A stretch of DNA of 64,000 bases, taken from Glandiceps talaboti. Its lineage: Eukaryota > Hemichordata > Enteropneusta > Spengelidae. The position numbers and the translations under genes are program-made. Below, piece by piece: positions 27,301 through 39,269 of this stretch. The notes beneath the pieces are model-generated. The model had not been told where the DNA came from. It made no database searches and saw only the letters and a program-made list of their open reading frames with translations. Every line of letters starts with the position of its first letter. Position 1 is the stretch's first letter. The stretch is taken from positions 19,695,176-19,759,175 of the forward strand of contig NC_135550.1 of assembly GCF_964340395.1 (NCBI RefSeq), written 5' to 3'.

Positions 27301-29408
27301 ACCAGGGTCATTAGGGTACTAAGACACACATAAAATGTAAAAATGACCCATAAAATGTAGATGATACAGCTACTGAATGCAGTGTGTTGACAGAGCAGCT
27401 ATCTAATTGTACCCTGCATCGTCCTCTAGTGTATCCTGTCTTGTCTCCTGTGTTCTATTTATATACATCTTTCACCTGGTGTATTGAGGCATCATCTCAT
27501 AGTGTTTCATCTCAGACTCAACCCAATCACAAGGCCTCATCTGCTACGTATGTCCTCCAATAATTGCCCCATAAATTCTGACTTAGGGTAGTGTGAGCTT
27601 TTAGTAGGTGCATAATTTGCCTATATGAAATGTATTTTTCATTAACAACGTTGAATATCACACCCTACTGTCTGTCGACTCACTATGATGGATTCACCTT
27701 CTCCCGTTATCTGGCTAGATTTGCAACGGCACTATTTGTCTTTTCTGACATAACTTCATCCTTTTACTATAGTGAGTCAATTTCTCTTACCTGATATCTT
27801 CACCAGATCTAAACTTCTAGTGACTTCTTCTACCTCTATTAAATCACATCTACACTGTTCATTTCTTTTGACATGATGTCTTATCGTCAATACAGTCTGT
27901 TGATTGAAACCAGCTGCAAATTTTGGTTTTTACATGTAAAAATGGCGAAAATATATTTTTCATGGTGAAATATATTTTTCATGTTTCATAATAATAATCT
28001 TTCTAAACATACTGAAAATGAATTTGAATGTGATACATTTTTTTAAAAAAATGCACAGGTTGCCTAAATTGTATGAACAAAGGCAGCAAAGAAGTGTTTT
28101 TATAAATGTAAAGAAATGTTTGCTTGTAGCATTAGCTACCTAGAGTATGGCAGTTAGAATTTATATACTTCATTCAATATTACAAAAGATATGGGATGTG
28201 TGTTTTGTTCTTTCAATTTTGCCACTCTTAAAATACAATTTTCACTTAGAATATAAATAGTAGTCTCCCATATACTATCTAAGTGTAAATTCATGGAAAG
28301 AATATATTTCAATGACATCAATTAAAAATAAAATTGAAATGAACAAAAAAAAATTTACAGGAATTTTAAGCTATGATATTTTATATAATTTTGGCAGCCA
28401 TATCTCTGGCAGTGAAGTTGAAATGAAGGGAGTGCTGTCATTATATAGTCTTTGTAGGCCAAGTATATTGTACATGAACATCAGAAAATGTACAAGTACA
28501 TAATATGTATTGTATTTCCTTACAGAATAGTACATATAGAGCTGTACATTTTGAAACGTCTCTTTGATACACAGTTATCAACTGGGAACAGAGGTCAGAT
28601 AGCTAGAAATGATAAGTTGACTCGAAAAGTTGGACATTTGGGAACAGATAGAGCAAAATATCAAGTGATAATCCCACTAGGAATCATCCTGGGAACTTAG
28701 AGCAATCGACAGCAGGAGACAAACATATACTGGATAGAAAGTGTCTTAATCAATGGCAGTCAAACACGATTGTACAACAAAATACCACGTCAACTTGCTG
28801 TCCTGAACTTTAGCCTGAGGGGGTAGAGTGCATGGCACACAAGCCTGCCAATGTGATGTAGCAGTGTCTCATATCAGGCTGTCATAAACTCCTGATCATA
28901 TTCAGGTGCTGTGGATATGTTTCACTGAAATTGTTCAATCTACTGTGACGAAATTGTAATAAAGTCAAGGTAGAAAGGTTAAGATATCACGGATTAAAAA
29001 TATAAAAAAAAATCCATGAAATATTGATGTGGATGATGTCTTCTAAAACTGACACAAAAAATCAATTTGTGATGCATATTAAAGTGATGTGTGACTTATT
29101 GACATACTACCACCTGAACTTGAGAATTAACATACAGAAATATAGAAAACGGTATCATAGTTTTGCTGGAATGTATATTCATTTAAAACAAATTCCCCCA
29201 GTACATTCATGGTACAAGTTTCAAAATCAATATTTCCAAAGCTATTCCTGCCAACCATAGAATTGTTAATCTATGTTGCTATAGTGAGGATTTATCACAA
29301 AATCTATAGATACCAGCTTTTCCTGATTTCCACATTCACTTAAATTTGTTTTACATTGATCTTGCTGGCTTGATGTAATTGTATACAGAGCTACTTGAAT
29401 TGGATGCC

Positions 29409-29488
<80 letters not shown>

Positions 29489-32400
29489 TGGTTTAACAAT
29501 ACTGTATCATAAACAAGTACTTTCAAAATGACATGATATGGTGGCGTGTCTTCTTTGAAAGAACTATCACAGACTCACAATATTGCAGGGATACCATCAT
29601 TGAAAGACATTTTTTTTTCAATGTTGTAGCATACAGGATATCATAAAATTCAAATATTGCAAAGAATTGATCACCCACCACCAATATGCAGGGAAGCCAT
29701 CTTTGAAAAAGATACTTAAAAAACAATATTGAAGGAAGACTCTTTCGGAAAGAGGTATTACAAATCTCCCAAATGTTTTTGAAAGATACATTTATATCGC
29801 AAACCCCAATATTGCGGGGAAGCCATCTTTGCAATAAAATAGTTTTTAAAAAAATACAATATTGAAGAGGAGTCATCACTTCACTGAAAGCAATATCATA
29901 AAACCCAAAAATTGCAGAGAAACCATTATTGAAAGTGAATTACCACCAACCCCTCCAATATTGCTGGGAAGCCATCTTTGAAAGTTATACCACCAACCCT
30001 TCCCTCTCCCCCATATTCATAATAGAGAAGCCACTTGAATGTGAGTTTACATGTATGTAATATCACTCACTCTACAAGAATGCCTATCATCTGAATATCA
30101 TCTGAATGGATATAAAAATGAGAATATCATATGAAGGAAACTGGTCTTGTCTTCAGTAACCTTTTTTTTGTGTACTGATGAAAGCAGCCTTTTAAGTGTA
30201 AACCTAAACCATCATACAGAATATAAGTACAAGCCAGTAGTTTTGTTTGCTTATGAAAGTATTTGTGAACATGTCTTTGGCTCCCAAGTGGCTGAGTAGA
30301 AAAGCTTTTCCCCTGACAATGTTTGTCTCATGGTAATTTTGTACGAATATATGAACAAGGTTCTCTCAGAGCAGAACATGTTGTGAAAAAAGGGTAAAAC
30401 AGCTGTCTACACATAATTTTCTTCCAAATTTTTTTGGGTCACAAGGATGTCTTTTGAAACTGGAGATCTATTTTTATCATGTTTTTTTTTTGAATGAATG
30501 GAGACTATCAGCTGAAGATATATTTTTTTCAGGAAAAGGTGTTTCATAGCTGCAGTCTGGGTTATATAGAGTTTCCGGTATTTCACAGAATTGTAGTGTC
30601 ATTTCCTCCTGTGACGTACAAGTTTCATGATGCTGATGATAGCTAGAACGTAATGAAAGAAAGCAACTGGAGCATTCTAAAACATAAAATGATGATCCCT
30701 CACAGGGGATGAGGAGTATATACAGAATACAAGACAGGGAAATTGGATACTGCAAGTAGAAGTGTTCTCATAATTTGATGTAACATCTTGTTACCAGATG
30801 ATTTAGTGTGGATGTTTCATATATTAAGTTGCAAAACTCTATCCTGTCCAGGAGCGAAAGACATCTCTGTTCACAACTTAACATAAAGAAATTTTGTTCA
30901 AACTCAAAAAAAAAAATTATTTGGTAAACCAACTGCACATTTTTAATCTTTCTGTTGGGACATGAAATCCTGAGAAATGTAGTGAATGAAATTCTAATAT
31001 GAAAGAATAGTATATATATATATCATCCATAGACTAAAAGGTGTGACAAAACTGTTGCACAATCGTGTAAATTTATTGTGTAAGATTAAAATATAGTTTG
31101 AATATATTTCTTCTTTGAAAACTTACTAAGAATAACATTTAATTTAGCACCATTATCCATGCTGTTTTGGTTGTGAATTCAATTGTGTACGACCTTGGTC
31201 TCCTAGCGATCAACTTTCCCTGAACTGACATTCTCAATCGTTGCTAGCATCCATTGTAAGATAGTGTGTTTATCCCCTCCAGCTGTGATTAAACTCCTAG
31301 AATCCTTTCTCAATGAACACAGTCACAGTGCTCCCTGCCATCTTGTCAGCCAAAAGAAATACGGTGATTTTCAGCATATAAAACGAGCTGGCGGCCAATT
31401 TAATTAAATATAATTGAAATCTAGTTAGGATATTCGTAATCTTTTTGTACTTTTGTTAAATAAACAGCACTCGGCTGTAAATATGTGTACCAGTGGGCAA
31501 GGCCTGGTTATTTTTGCAAATACAAGCTATAGGGTTAGGTCTCTGGTGTAATGAAACTCATTGGTCTTTTAAATTCATTGGTATAAAACAGCTTTTAGTC
31601 TTGGTATAGTAAGTGAAATTACAGTTATCAAAATATTGAACAAAAGAAAAGATGAAATGACATGAGTACATATATTGACCATTTTCAGAGAATTGCATAA
31701 ACAAACTTGAGTTAGATCACACTCACTAAGGTAATGAAAATCATTGCTGTTTTAAACTTATCGGTATTAAGTATTAAAAACAGCTTGTAGATTTGGCACA
31801 GTCAGTAAAACTACAGCTTTCAAAATGTTGGTACAAGAGGAGGGTGAAAGAGCATGTTGACCATTTCTCAGGAATGGTCTTTTCAAATTATAGGGTGACA
31901 GATTTGACTCTATGGTAATGAAAATCATTGTCGTTTTTAAAACTTAGATATACAAACTTGGCATGCTCAGTAAAACTGCAGCTATCCAAAAATGTTCAGC
32001 AGAACGAGGGTGAAACAATACACGAACGAGTACATTCACCCGTGTTCAGGGAATAGTGTGTTAAAGCAAACTATAGAGTTAGGTCAGACTCTCTTGGGTA
32101 ATGAAGATGATCGTGTTGTTTTAAAACTCATTGGTATTAATCAAAACAGCTTGTAAACTTCATATGGTAAGGAAAACTGCAGCTATCAAAAATGGATGGG
32201 AAAAAGGATGAAATAGGGCACAAGTGAATGATTACCACCTTAAAAATTTTACTTTGTGTCAAAGCTATTTTGGTTTGAGTACTTACAACATATTATTAAA
32301 GATGCATTAGTAGTAGAAGGTGATAGAGATAAACAGATGAATGGTCCATTGTTATAAGGTGTAAAATTTAATGTAATAAATTTGATGCTTTGATATATAT

Positions 32401-35400
32401 TTCGCAGTATTTAAATTCCTATTTCTAAGCCAAGTTACAAATGAGATGTCTCAATTATATTGATAATACCTCCTGTCTTTTCTGTTTCCATTCTTCAATC
32501 TCTTGCAAAATTGACTGTATTATGATTTTCATCTTGTAAAACTATTAGTATATTAATTTATATAAATTTCAACCAAAATGCAAGTTATACTATGTCCCTG
32601 TTACCATAGTAACTATAGGAGTGATAAAACTGAAAGTGATAATTGTCAAGCCTGTGGGATTGCTAGATTAATTAGCATCATAATTGCACTGATAAAATTC
32701 TATCTCTTGACCTTAAACTATGCATTTACACCATGCAGCTGAAAGCTAAAGCAAACTCTGTAGGCAGTACAAATTCAATTTAAAGAACATGATATTTAAA
32801 CACACACAGTGTATACATATACAACCTAGCAGCATCCCAATGTAGTTACTGTCTTGCCACAGCGCTGGCTAATGAGATTTGTCTTTTGTCATTACTTAAT
32901 TAAATGAGGAAACAGTTTGAATTTGTTGATTGAAACTTGTAGCTAAGTTGTATCGATTGTTGTTGGAGACATACGTGTCACATGATTGGCTGGGTTTCAT
33001 TGATGCCTTCTAGGTATAGTTGTGCTTATATTATAGATGTCTCAAATCTAACATCTCAAATCTAGGTGTTTAAAAAAAACCCCAAGATTTCCATCCCAAA
33101 TTTTCAAAGCCTGTTTTACTTATTTTGTATAGAGCAAGAATTACTTGTCACAGAATTGATAGATAAATCATAACTGAACAGTAACACCTAATGATATTAG
33201 TTAGGGGGAACTAAATGACAACTCAAGTCAAATTGTAGCTATGAAAATGAGGTCAAAAATAGTCAAAATGTAGCTTTATTGAACTAATATGTATCTAGGT
33301 GTGTGTGTGTGTGTTTGTGCAAATATACTTACAAACTCAAACATAGAACTTCTTATCTCTTCTATTTAGAATCTGTAGACGTGGCTTTCCATTATTTGTA
33401 TCAACATAGAAATGAATTCGGGTGAACAAAATATGTATTCAAATAAAAAAAATTAATGTTAAATGGTTTTATCGCTTTATAGATGTTATTTTTTTGTCCA
33501 ACCGTGTTTCAAATGTCATTTAGTGTAAATCTGATATTAAGATGTAGTTTGTTCTGACAGTTTTATCTCCCGTAATGTGTTTCCACAGTTTTTCACATGT
33601 TTGAGTTATCAAGTCTTTTGGTGCATGCATGCATGATCACTTTGATAACTCATCACACAGATACTAAATCGTCTTTCTATTTCAATCAGTTCATAAGATT
33701 GTACAAATACAAAAATCAAAAATAGAATATATGCCACTCAGTAAATGAACAAAACGCTCAAGGAAATAGTGACGTTGTACACAAGATTTTGTATTTTGAT
33801 CAACACCATAGTTCTTGATAGTAGTTGGCCTCATCTTGTGAGGGCTTCGATGACTTTCATTACAGCTATCTTTCTAGGGGGCTTACTTGACTTAGAGTCT
33901 TTCTCTTAGCCTTCTCATCAGATCTTTGACTCTTACTGATGCTGTATCAAAGGGCCATAAATCCAATTTCCAGACTTAGAGTGTGGATTATTACACTGCT
34001 ACAACCACTATATTTATCACACTGCTAAGGCAAACTCATAACACTTCGTCCATGAACTGAAACTGTGGGAAATTTCAAGATACCAGCTATAGTGTGTGTA
34101 TAGAGATATCTTAATATTACCACACACTGATTGTTTAGATTGACGATAGCACAATCACTTGTATACAACTTAGATGGAAAATACCAAGGGGAAAATGTAT
34201 ACACAAGTTATCATTTCCACGCCAGTACACCCTGAATTTTTTTTTAGATTTACAAAGCATTCTTTGTGTATAAACCTCAGTCATACATTTTTACATGTTG
34301 TAGTCAGATTGGAATTCCCCTGTATAAGTGTAGCCTGTAGGATGTCTTTAAGTTTAAATAACAATTTACAATTTCAAAATATTTATAGGACCGAAGTGGT
34401 ATGAAATGTATACTTACAAATAAAAGAGATGGTTCTGTAATGAAAGAAAGATAGTGCAAACTATTTTAAGAAATTTTACTTTGAACTGAGAAAACAACAA
34501 AATTATGATCTGATTCTGTACTATTTTATATAATAAGGTGATCCTTTACAGACACAATTTCAATAGGTCTGTGGCATTTCTAGTGATTGAACTTGTATAG
34601 TTGTGTTGCTTGTGTTTCACTTTCTGTTTCAATTTGAGATGTTTCCATATAACTCAAGTCGTAATTAGGAGCACTGCATGGACCTTACGGCTATGTTGGA
34701 GCCACATGGTTTAGTGTACACCACTTTATACGACTGCAAAAATCACCCATTTATTCTCAAAGGCATGGATAATGACCAATAGAAAGGTGATGTACCTCAG
34801 GAAACATACAATGATGGAATATAGAACCAAGAAGAAATCAATACTACATCAATCACAAGTTCTGTTCACCTGTTGATGTTAGTCAATGAATAGTGTGTTG
34901 TTTTTTTCTAACTTTTTTTTTCTGTGCCATCCCACGTGATGTGTAATCACTTCCTATTGGGTTGGTCAATTGATAAAAGAACAAGGAGTGGCTAGTATTT
35001 TGAGAACATTTATTTTTTTTTTATTTGTAACACAGCCAAGTTATCTGTTGTAACCTGAAAGCCGGATGGAAATCCATCCAATATGTGAAATACATCAAAT
35101 GTATGAGATCAGTTTCGATTATAGACTGACATATTTGTCAATGTTTGTACTCCACATTACTTTTAAATGACAATATTGTTGAGTGCAAACAACGACAAAC
35201 CTGTCAGTCTGTTCCCGCCATAAATATCCATTTCATTGCAGGGGTTTTATACGACACCAAAATTGTAAATCATATATTCATATATTTGATCAAACTGCAA
35301 ACATCAAATACTATAGTGTGAATAGGATCTCATAATATTTCTATGTAAAACTGACAGGAAGTCCTAGTGTATACTGGATTATGCATTCATTCATCGAATA

Positions 35401-38400
35401 AACCGCTGAGATATGTAGAAAATCCCTGTACAGGTATAGCTGTAACTTTTCACTATTATTCATTTTTTGCCCATCGAAAAATACCCCAAACTTTTATTTG
35501 AAATAGTTAAATATTTTGTATTAGCTGAATTAATACCTCTTGTATAGTTAGCATGTAATCATGATAGTACTTTGTACACTGTCTTGATGTCCATATGTAA
35601 ATAATGAATTGCGTATTGATCATTTGCTAATTCTTCCAACAAATTGTAAACTTTTGGTATGTTGTGTAGGTTTGATCACTAGACATGCTTGAGTAAAAGT
35701 TACAATAATGTAAATCAAAAATAAGAAAATTATTTTAAAAAATACTGTTATGTTACAGATACTGGAGCTGAAAGCGTCAACGTACAATGCTGAGTTTATA
35801 ATCTTTTTACTCATTGCAAGTGAAATGCTTACATTCTACTATTGGCAATGTTAGAACAGTTGATTGCTTAGTAGGGATTTCCCTCGATAGTTTTTAAACG
35901 AATAAACGAATAATAAACTACATTGTTGGTTCGTTTATAAGTTATATCTTAATACAAGGTTTTGAGTTCAGTCAATATGCAAGTAATAATTGAAAGTATG
36001 TGTCAGCATTATTGTTAATACCCGCAGCAAAAAATTATGCCAAAAGCTTATGAACTCAGTGTGTGCCACTTTGAAAGTGTTACTATAACATGGTTGTGCA
36101 AGCACGCTGTCTATTTATCCCATGATGCATCATTGTTGAATGGTAGAATGTTTGTATCAATACATTGTCACATGATCCATTGAAATGTACACTACTTGAA
36201 TGGAACACGGTGGGAATGCGATAGTTGTACTGATAATATTGTATGGAACCTGCAAGTTTTGATAAAAACATTTTTATCAATGGGGGTTTATCAGTAAATC
36301 TGTATAGTCATCCACCTTTGATAACGTCTAGAACCGTACAGCCTTCAATTCCAACCCGTAATACAGAGATTGGTAAACATTTGAACCAGAAATATATATA
36401 CATTGTAATATGTCCTTTGTGTTTTACAGTAGTGACTCAACTAAACCCAAAGTCATGCAATGATAGAATATTTACGTGAGGGGTATCAGCTAAACCCGAA
36501 GTCATGCAAATTATAAAATATTTATGTGAGGGGTATCAACTAAAGCCAAAGTCATTGAAGTTATCCATCAGGTAAACCCAAAAGTCATGGATATAGTGAA
36601 TTATTCAGTTCATCATGTACTTGAAGCCACAAAAAATAATGAAATATTTACATGAACACAGTGATTTTGTACATTATTAGGGGATTGTGTATTTTCGATT
36701 ATTAACAGAGTCATGTTATTTTTTGTAAGATTCACTGTCAAGGTAAAATTAATTTGATTTATGAGCTGAGTATGTCTCGTCAGCTAGCTGTGTGTGTAAC
36801 TTAATAAAAATCTCACCATGTCAAAAATTGATCTCGCTTTTTTCTGATTTTGTTTGATTTTGAGGTTGACCAAGGTTGTTATGCTTTCTTTCAACTGTTA
36901 CAAGATCTAACCTTTCCTTCTCTCTGCACCATCTATTTTCCTTCTCTCTGCACCATCTATTCTCCCTCCCTCCACATTCTCTATTTTCCCTCTCCACATT
37001 CTCTAGTTTCCCTCTCTCCACATTCTCTATTTTCCCTTTCCACATTCTCTAGTTTCCCCCTCTCCACATTCTCTATTTTCCCTCTTTCCACATTCTCTAG
37101 TTTACTTCCTGCATTCATTATTTCCTTTTGTCCAGACAAATTTAACAATTTAATGTTAGTAGTGAAAGTGCTATTCAAATTGGGTTCTGTTCATGGCTGT
37201 AAAAACCAATTCAAAATAGAAGACATAATATTATACGAGAGGCTTTAAACTTAATTTTATGCGACTCAACTCAGTGTACTTTTTGAGTTGATTTAAGGCC
37301 ACATGTTCATTTTGGTGTAGAAATCAACAAAATAACAAGATACCAACACATGTCTTTTCCAGAATATATTGCTTGACTTTTTTTTTGAGTGATGTGGGTA
37401 TGGTGTGTTAGCTGTATGGTGTGTTTACTGTACAGATGGCCAAGACACATAGGTCAAGGCTGAGTTACTAACACTGAATGAAGCAGAAAGTGAGTGTTGC
37501 AACTATAAAATGTACACTTTGACAAAAAAAAGCCTTGAAAACAGTCGTGTAAGTATTACTATAGCATGCACATACAAGGGTTGATCATTTTGATACCATA
37601 TACTTTGAAGACTGAAATTATCAAATTTTAAGAATTATACAAACGCCATACTTCAATAGTATAAAAACACAGCTCATAGTCATGTTCGTGAATTAATACC
37701 TAGTTCTCCCCTATCAAATTACTTTCATCCCATGCATGTCGAAAAGTGCGAAGTGGATTGTATTGACAGCCCCTTTTTTCTCTCAGTCTCTTTTCTACCC
37801 TTTCTCTGACTGGTAATTGTTGTTCTCAAAGCCAAGAAAACTGACCTTACCAAGTGAACCCAGTATTTACCCCAATGCTCCCATAGCTGCATCTTTTGCA
37901 ATTATCAAGTTATTATCCAACAAACAATAATGCAATAATCTGACTCTTAAATTCATATTTATTTAATATGTGGTATACTTCTCATAAAATTTAATCGAAA
38001 ATGTAGTAATAGGTTTTGTAGGTTGCTTTAATTTATATTCTCGCCTCCAAATCTTGTATCATAAATAACCAAATAAGCAATAAAGTTACCAAGAATGACA
38101 GGTTATATATAAAGAAAAAAATTGAATGGTGGTTAAAATTTTCAGCTGGTAAAAAATGAGCACCGGCGGTGTTCCTGTCGGTATAGCGGTATGTTTTTGG
38201 TCTTGTGGATAATTTCCTGACTTAAAGGAGGTAAAACTCAGCCAGGTAGAAAACCCTGGAGGGGTGTTGCTTCAACTGCAGCCAGCTGCTTGCCTGGTTT
38301 TTATGGCGTACTTTACAGAATCCGGCAATGAAATGTCACTGTATATACATGGTGAAAGGTTGCTTGAATTTTTATGATCATACTTCAGTGATTTACAAGC

Positions 38401-39269
38401 ATCGAATCACAGCATCGACGGATAAAAATAGATTAATTTAATAATATTATACTTGTGAAATTCATATAGTCACAAAAAATTTCCTTTGATTCCGTGAAAC
38501 ACTATAACATGGATAATATAATTCTAATAGAATTAAATGAATTGTTGAAATTAAATTAAGTCTGCTATCCTAAGATCAGTTGAGCTGTAAACTGTGGTAC
38601 AGTATGTAAAAGTATGGTAGATACACTGGATTTTTATACAGAAGCCAAATAGAACCATTGAGTGTGGTTTATTAGCCAGCTCTATTTACAAATGTCTAGA
38701 CTGGTAGGGTCATTGACCTTTTAGGAGACCTTGACTTCCATAACAATGCTAGGGTTAATAATTATCTTGTGTTACTATTGGCAACCTATCTTCATGTTCA
38801 TTACTTGTACAATGTACTTTCCACAAAAGAAATGAATTGACCTATACTACTCTACATTTCTGTATGTTCCACAACTATAGGGTGTACTGTGTCGGAATTC
38901 TGCCATGCTACTGTTTGGTAGCTGTATACAATTTGTCAGTTTTGTGCTAGTCCAGTGACAATCCAAACAAAGACTTAATTCACATATCTAAAACACACTA
39001 TTTGACTACTCTGTAAGTTGTCAAGGTTACCGTAATAATGATAAATAGTGCACATAACAGTTCAGTGTCATTTTCAGTACCATGTGCAATTTACATTTTA
39101 TGCACTGTGAAACTTGTTTTCATAACAAATATCTTATATGCACTGTGTACTGAGGTTTACCATTTGGGTGATTAACACATACATGTACTTTCAGCTCACA
39201 GAACAACAAGAGGAATCATCACATGCAAAGAAAATTATGCGAAATGTCAAAAAAAGTTACAACTACTGA
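15386..39269 (+). CDS. Four-exon gene for an unrecognised 100-residue helical protein
   Basis: Exons 15386-15479, 17111-17155, 23250-23338 and 39195-39269 have GT donors (gtgagc, gtaagg-type, gtgtga) and AG acceptors, and stay in frame across three junctions (phases 1, 1, 0) to give exactly 100 residues and TGA. The start is the first ATG after an in-frame stop in the CpG-richer region just below the CCAAT boxes. Residues 11-35 contain a basic KWLQQKRRR stretch; residues 33-85 are Leu/Met/Ile-spaced and probably helical or coiled-coil; residues 85-100 are basic and end KKSYNY. There is no signal peptide or membrane segment. AATAAA follows 110 bases after the stop. I do not recognise the family; a small subunit of a coiled-coil complex is one guess. 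Introns are 1.6, 6.1 and 15.9 kb. The ATG at 15448 is in another frame and hits a stop in exon 3. Confidence 0.62.
15480..17110. other. Intron 1 of the 100-residue gene
   Basis: Relatively CpG-rich. It holds a possible alternative 5' exon: ATG at 15735 followed by a strong donor at 15749 (gtgagt), but its frame does not fit exon 2. AGTTTGGGTC near 16638 and its inverse GACCCAAACT near 16704 could form a hairpin. No repeat family is obvious. Confidence 0.45.
17156..19600. other. Intron 2, non-repetitive part
   Basis: AT-rich intron without recognisable genes or tandem repeats. Confidence 0.4.
19640..20775 (+). repeat. 43-bp minisatellite in intron 2
   Basis: About 25 units of a 43-base repeat (phrases TATATTGTGTGGAAGGG, TGTTTCTGTTGTTTCTATAAC). 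Central units at 19930-20300 are nearly identical; the edges carry a longer variant with ACTTGTAGAGACTA inserted. Frames reading VEGVSVVFI-type repeats are artefacts. Confidence 0.93.
21743..22040 (-). mobile_element. Interspersed repeat, copy 2, with terminal hairpin
   Basis: Inverted copy of 1431-1700. Its plus-left end is a strong imperfect hairpin: arm 21751-21782 (GAGTGACCTTAGGGTC) pairs with arm 21793-21826 (ACCCTTAGGTCAC). The hairpin plus two scattered copies suggest a small non-autonomous transposon. Not coding. Confidence 0.6.
23535..23752 (+). repeat. (CATA)n/(CACA)n/(TA)n microsatellite next to exon 3
   Basis: About 12 CATA units at 23585-23634, then mixed CACA/GACA and a short TA run, starting about 200 bases after exon 3 of the 100-residue gene. 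Frames through it are artefacts. Confidence 0.93.
23753..26460. other. Intron 3, first part
   Basis: AT-rich intron; no repeats or frames that I can support. Confidence 0.4.
26461..27120 (+). repeat. Two adjoining minisatellites in intron 3
   Basis: At 26461-26750 the unit is built on GTTCTGTCCGCCATGCTGTCACATGG phrases (about 45-100 bases in higher-order order). At 26750-27120 the unit is about 71 bases, built on TGACTTGGATCTGTCC, CTCTGCAGTGACACAGG and ATATGTCCACTGTAATGG. They share TCTGTCC...CATG/CACTG elements and probably have one origin. The six overlapping frames on both strands are artefacts. Confidence 0.85.
29411..29487 (+). repeat. (TG)n microsatellite
   Basis: About 38 uninterrupted TG dinucleotides inside intron 3. 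Confidence 0.97.
29570..30040 (+). repeat. Diverged ~60-70-bp tandem repeat
   Basis: The phrases AATATTGCAGGGA(A)GCCATC and TTTGAAAG recur seven or eight times at uneven intervals, indicating an old tandem array. Confidence 0.6.
30533..30646 (+). CDS. Candidate alternative last exon of the 100-residue gene
   Basis: After a very strong acceptor (TATTTTTTTCAG) comes a 37-codon frame, starting EKVFHSCSLGYIEFPVFHRI and ending DADDS before TAG. Its phase (0) matches the donor of exon 3 at 23338, so splicing to it would replace the KKSYNY ending. Codon use looks balanced for such AT-rich intron. No good poly(A) signal was seen directly downstream. A 92-residue minus-strand frame overlaps (30755-30477) and is probably a shadow. 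It could equally be a chance frame. Confidence 0.22.
   Translation, partial: EKVFHSCSLGYIEFPVFHRIVVSFPPVTYKFHDADDS
31540..32215 (+). repeat. Diverged ~180-bp tandem repeat
   Basis: About four units share, in order, GTAATGAAAATCATTG, TTTTAAACT(C/T)ATTGGTATTAA, AAACAGCTTGTA, AGTAAAACT(A/G)CAGCTATCAAAA and a GTGAAA(A/C) block. The divergence suggests an old local duplication. Confidence 0.65.
32216..36420. other. Intron 3, central part
   Basis: AT-rich unique sequence. I found no exon or repeat family to report. Confidence 0.35.
36425..36600 (+). repeat. Three diverged ~60-bp units
   Basis: CAACTAAACCCAAAGTCATG-type phrases recur three to four times, twice with ATATTTA(C/T)GTGAGGGGTATCA between them. 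Confidence 0.6.
36905..37112 (+). repeat. Polypyrimidine minisatellite
   Basis: About 200 bases almost purely C/T on the plus strand, built from TCTCCACATTCTCTA(G/T)TTTCCC units of 22-25 bases. Frames such as NVERGKLENVERE on the minus strand are artefacts. Confidence 0.85.
38165..38345 (+). other. Conserved-looking GC-balanced island, possible SINE
   Basis: A stretch near 38165-38345 (GTCGGTATAGCGGTATG, AAACCCTGGAGGGG, GCCAGCTGCTTGCC) stands out from the AT-rich intron in composition. No frame is convincing. It may be a SINE or other short repeat; no second copy is seen here. Confidence 0.2.

Noticed and set aside
28526-28700. 57-codon frame after an acceptor (TTTCCTTACAG), ending IILGT
   Set aside because: Its phase does not match exon 3 of the surrounding gene, no donor partner was found, and the frame matching phase 0 stops after 13 codons (NSTYRAVHFETSL). 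Not excluded as an exon of another transcript.
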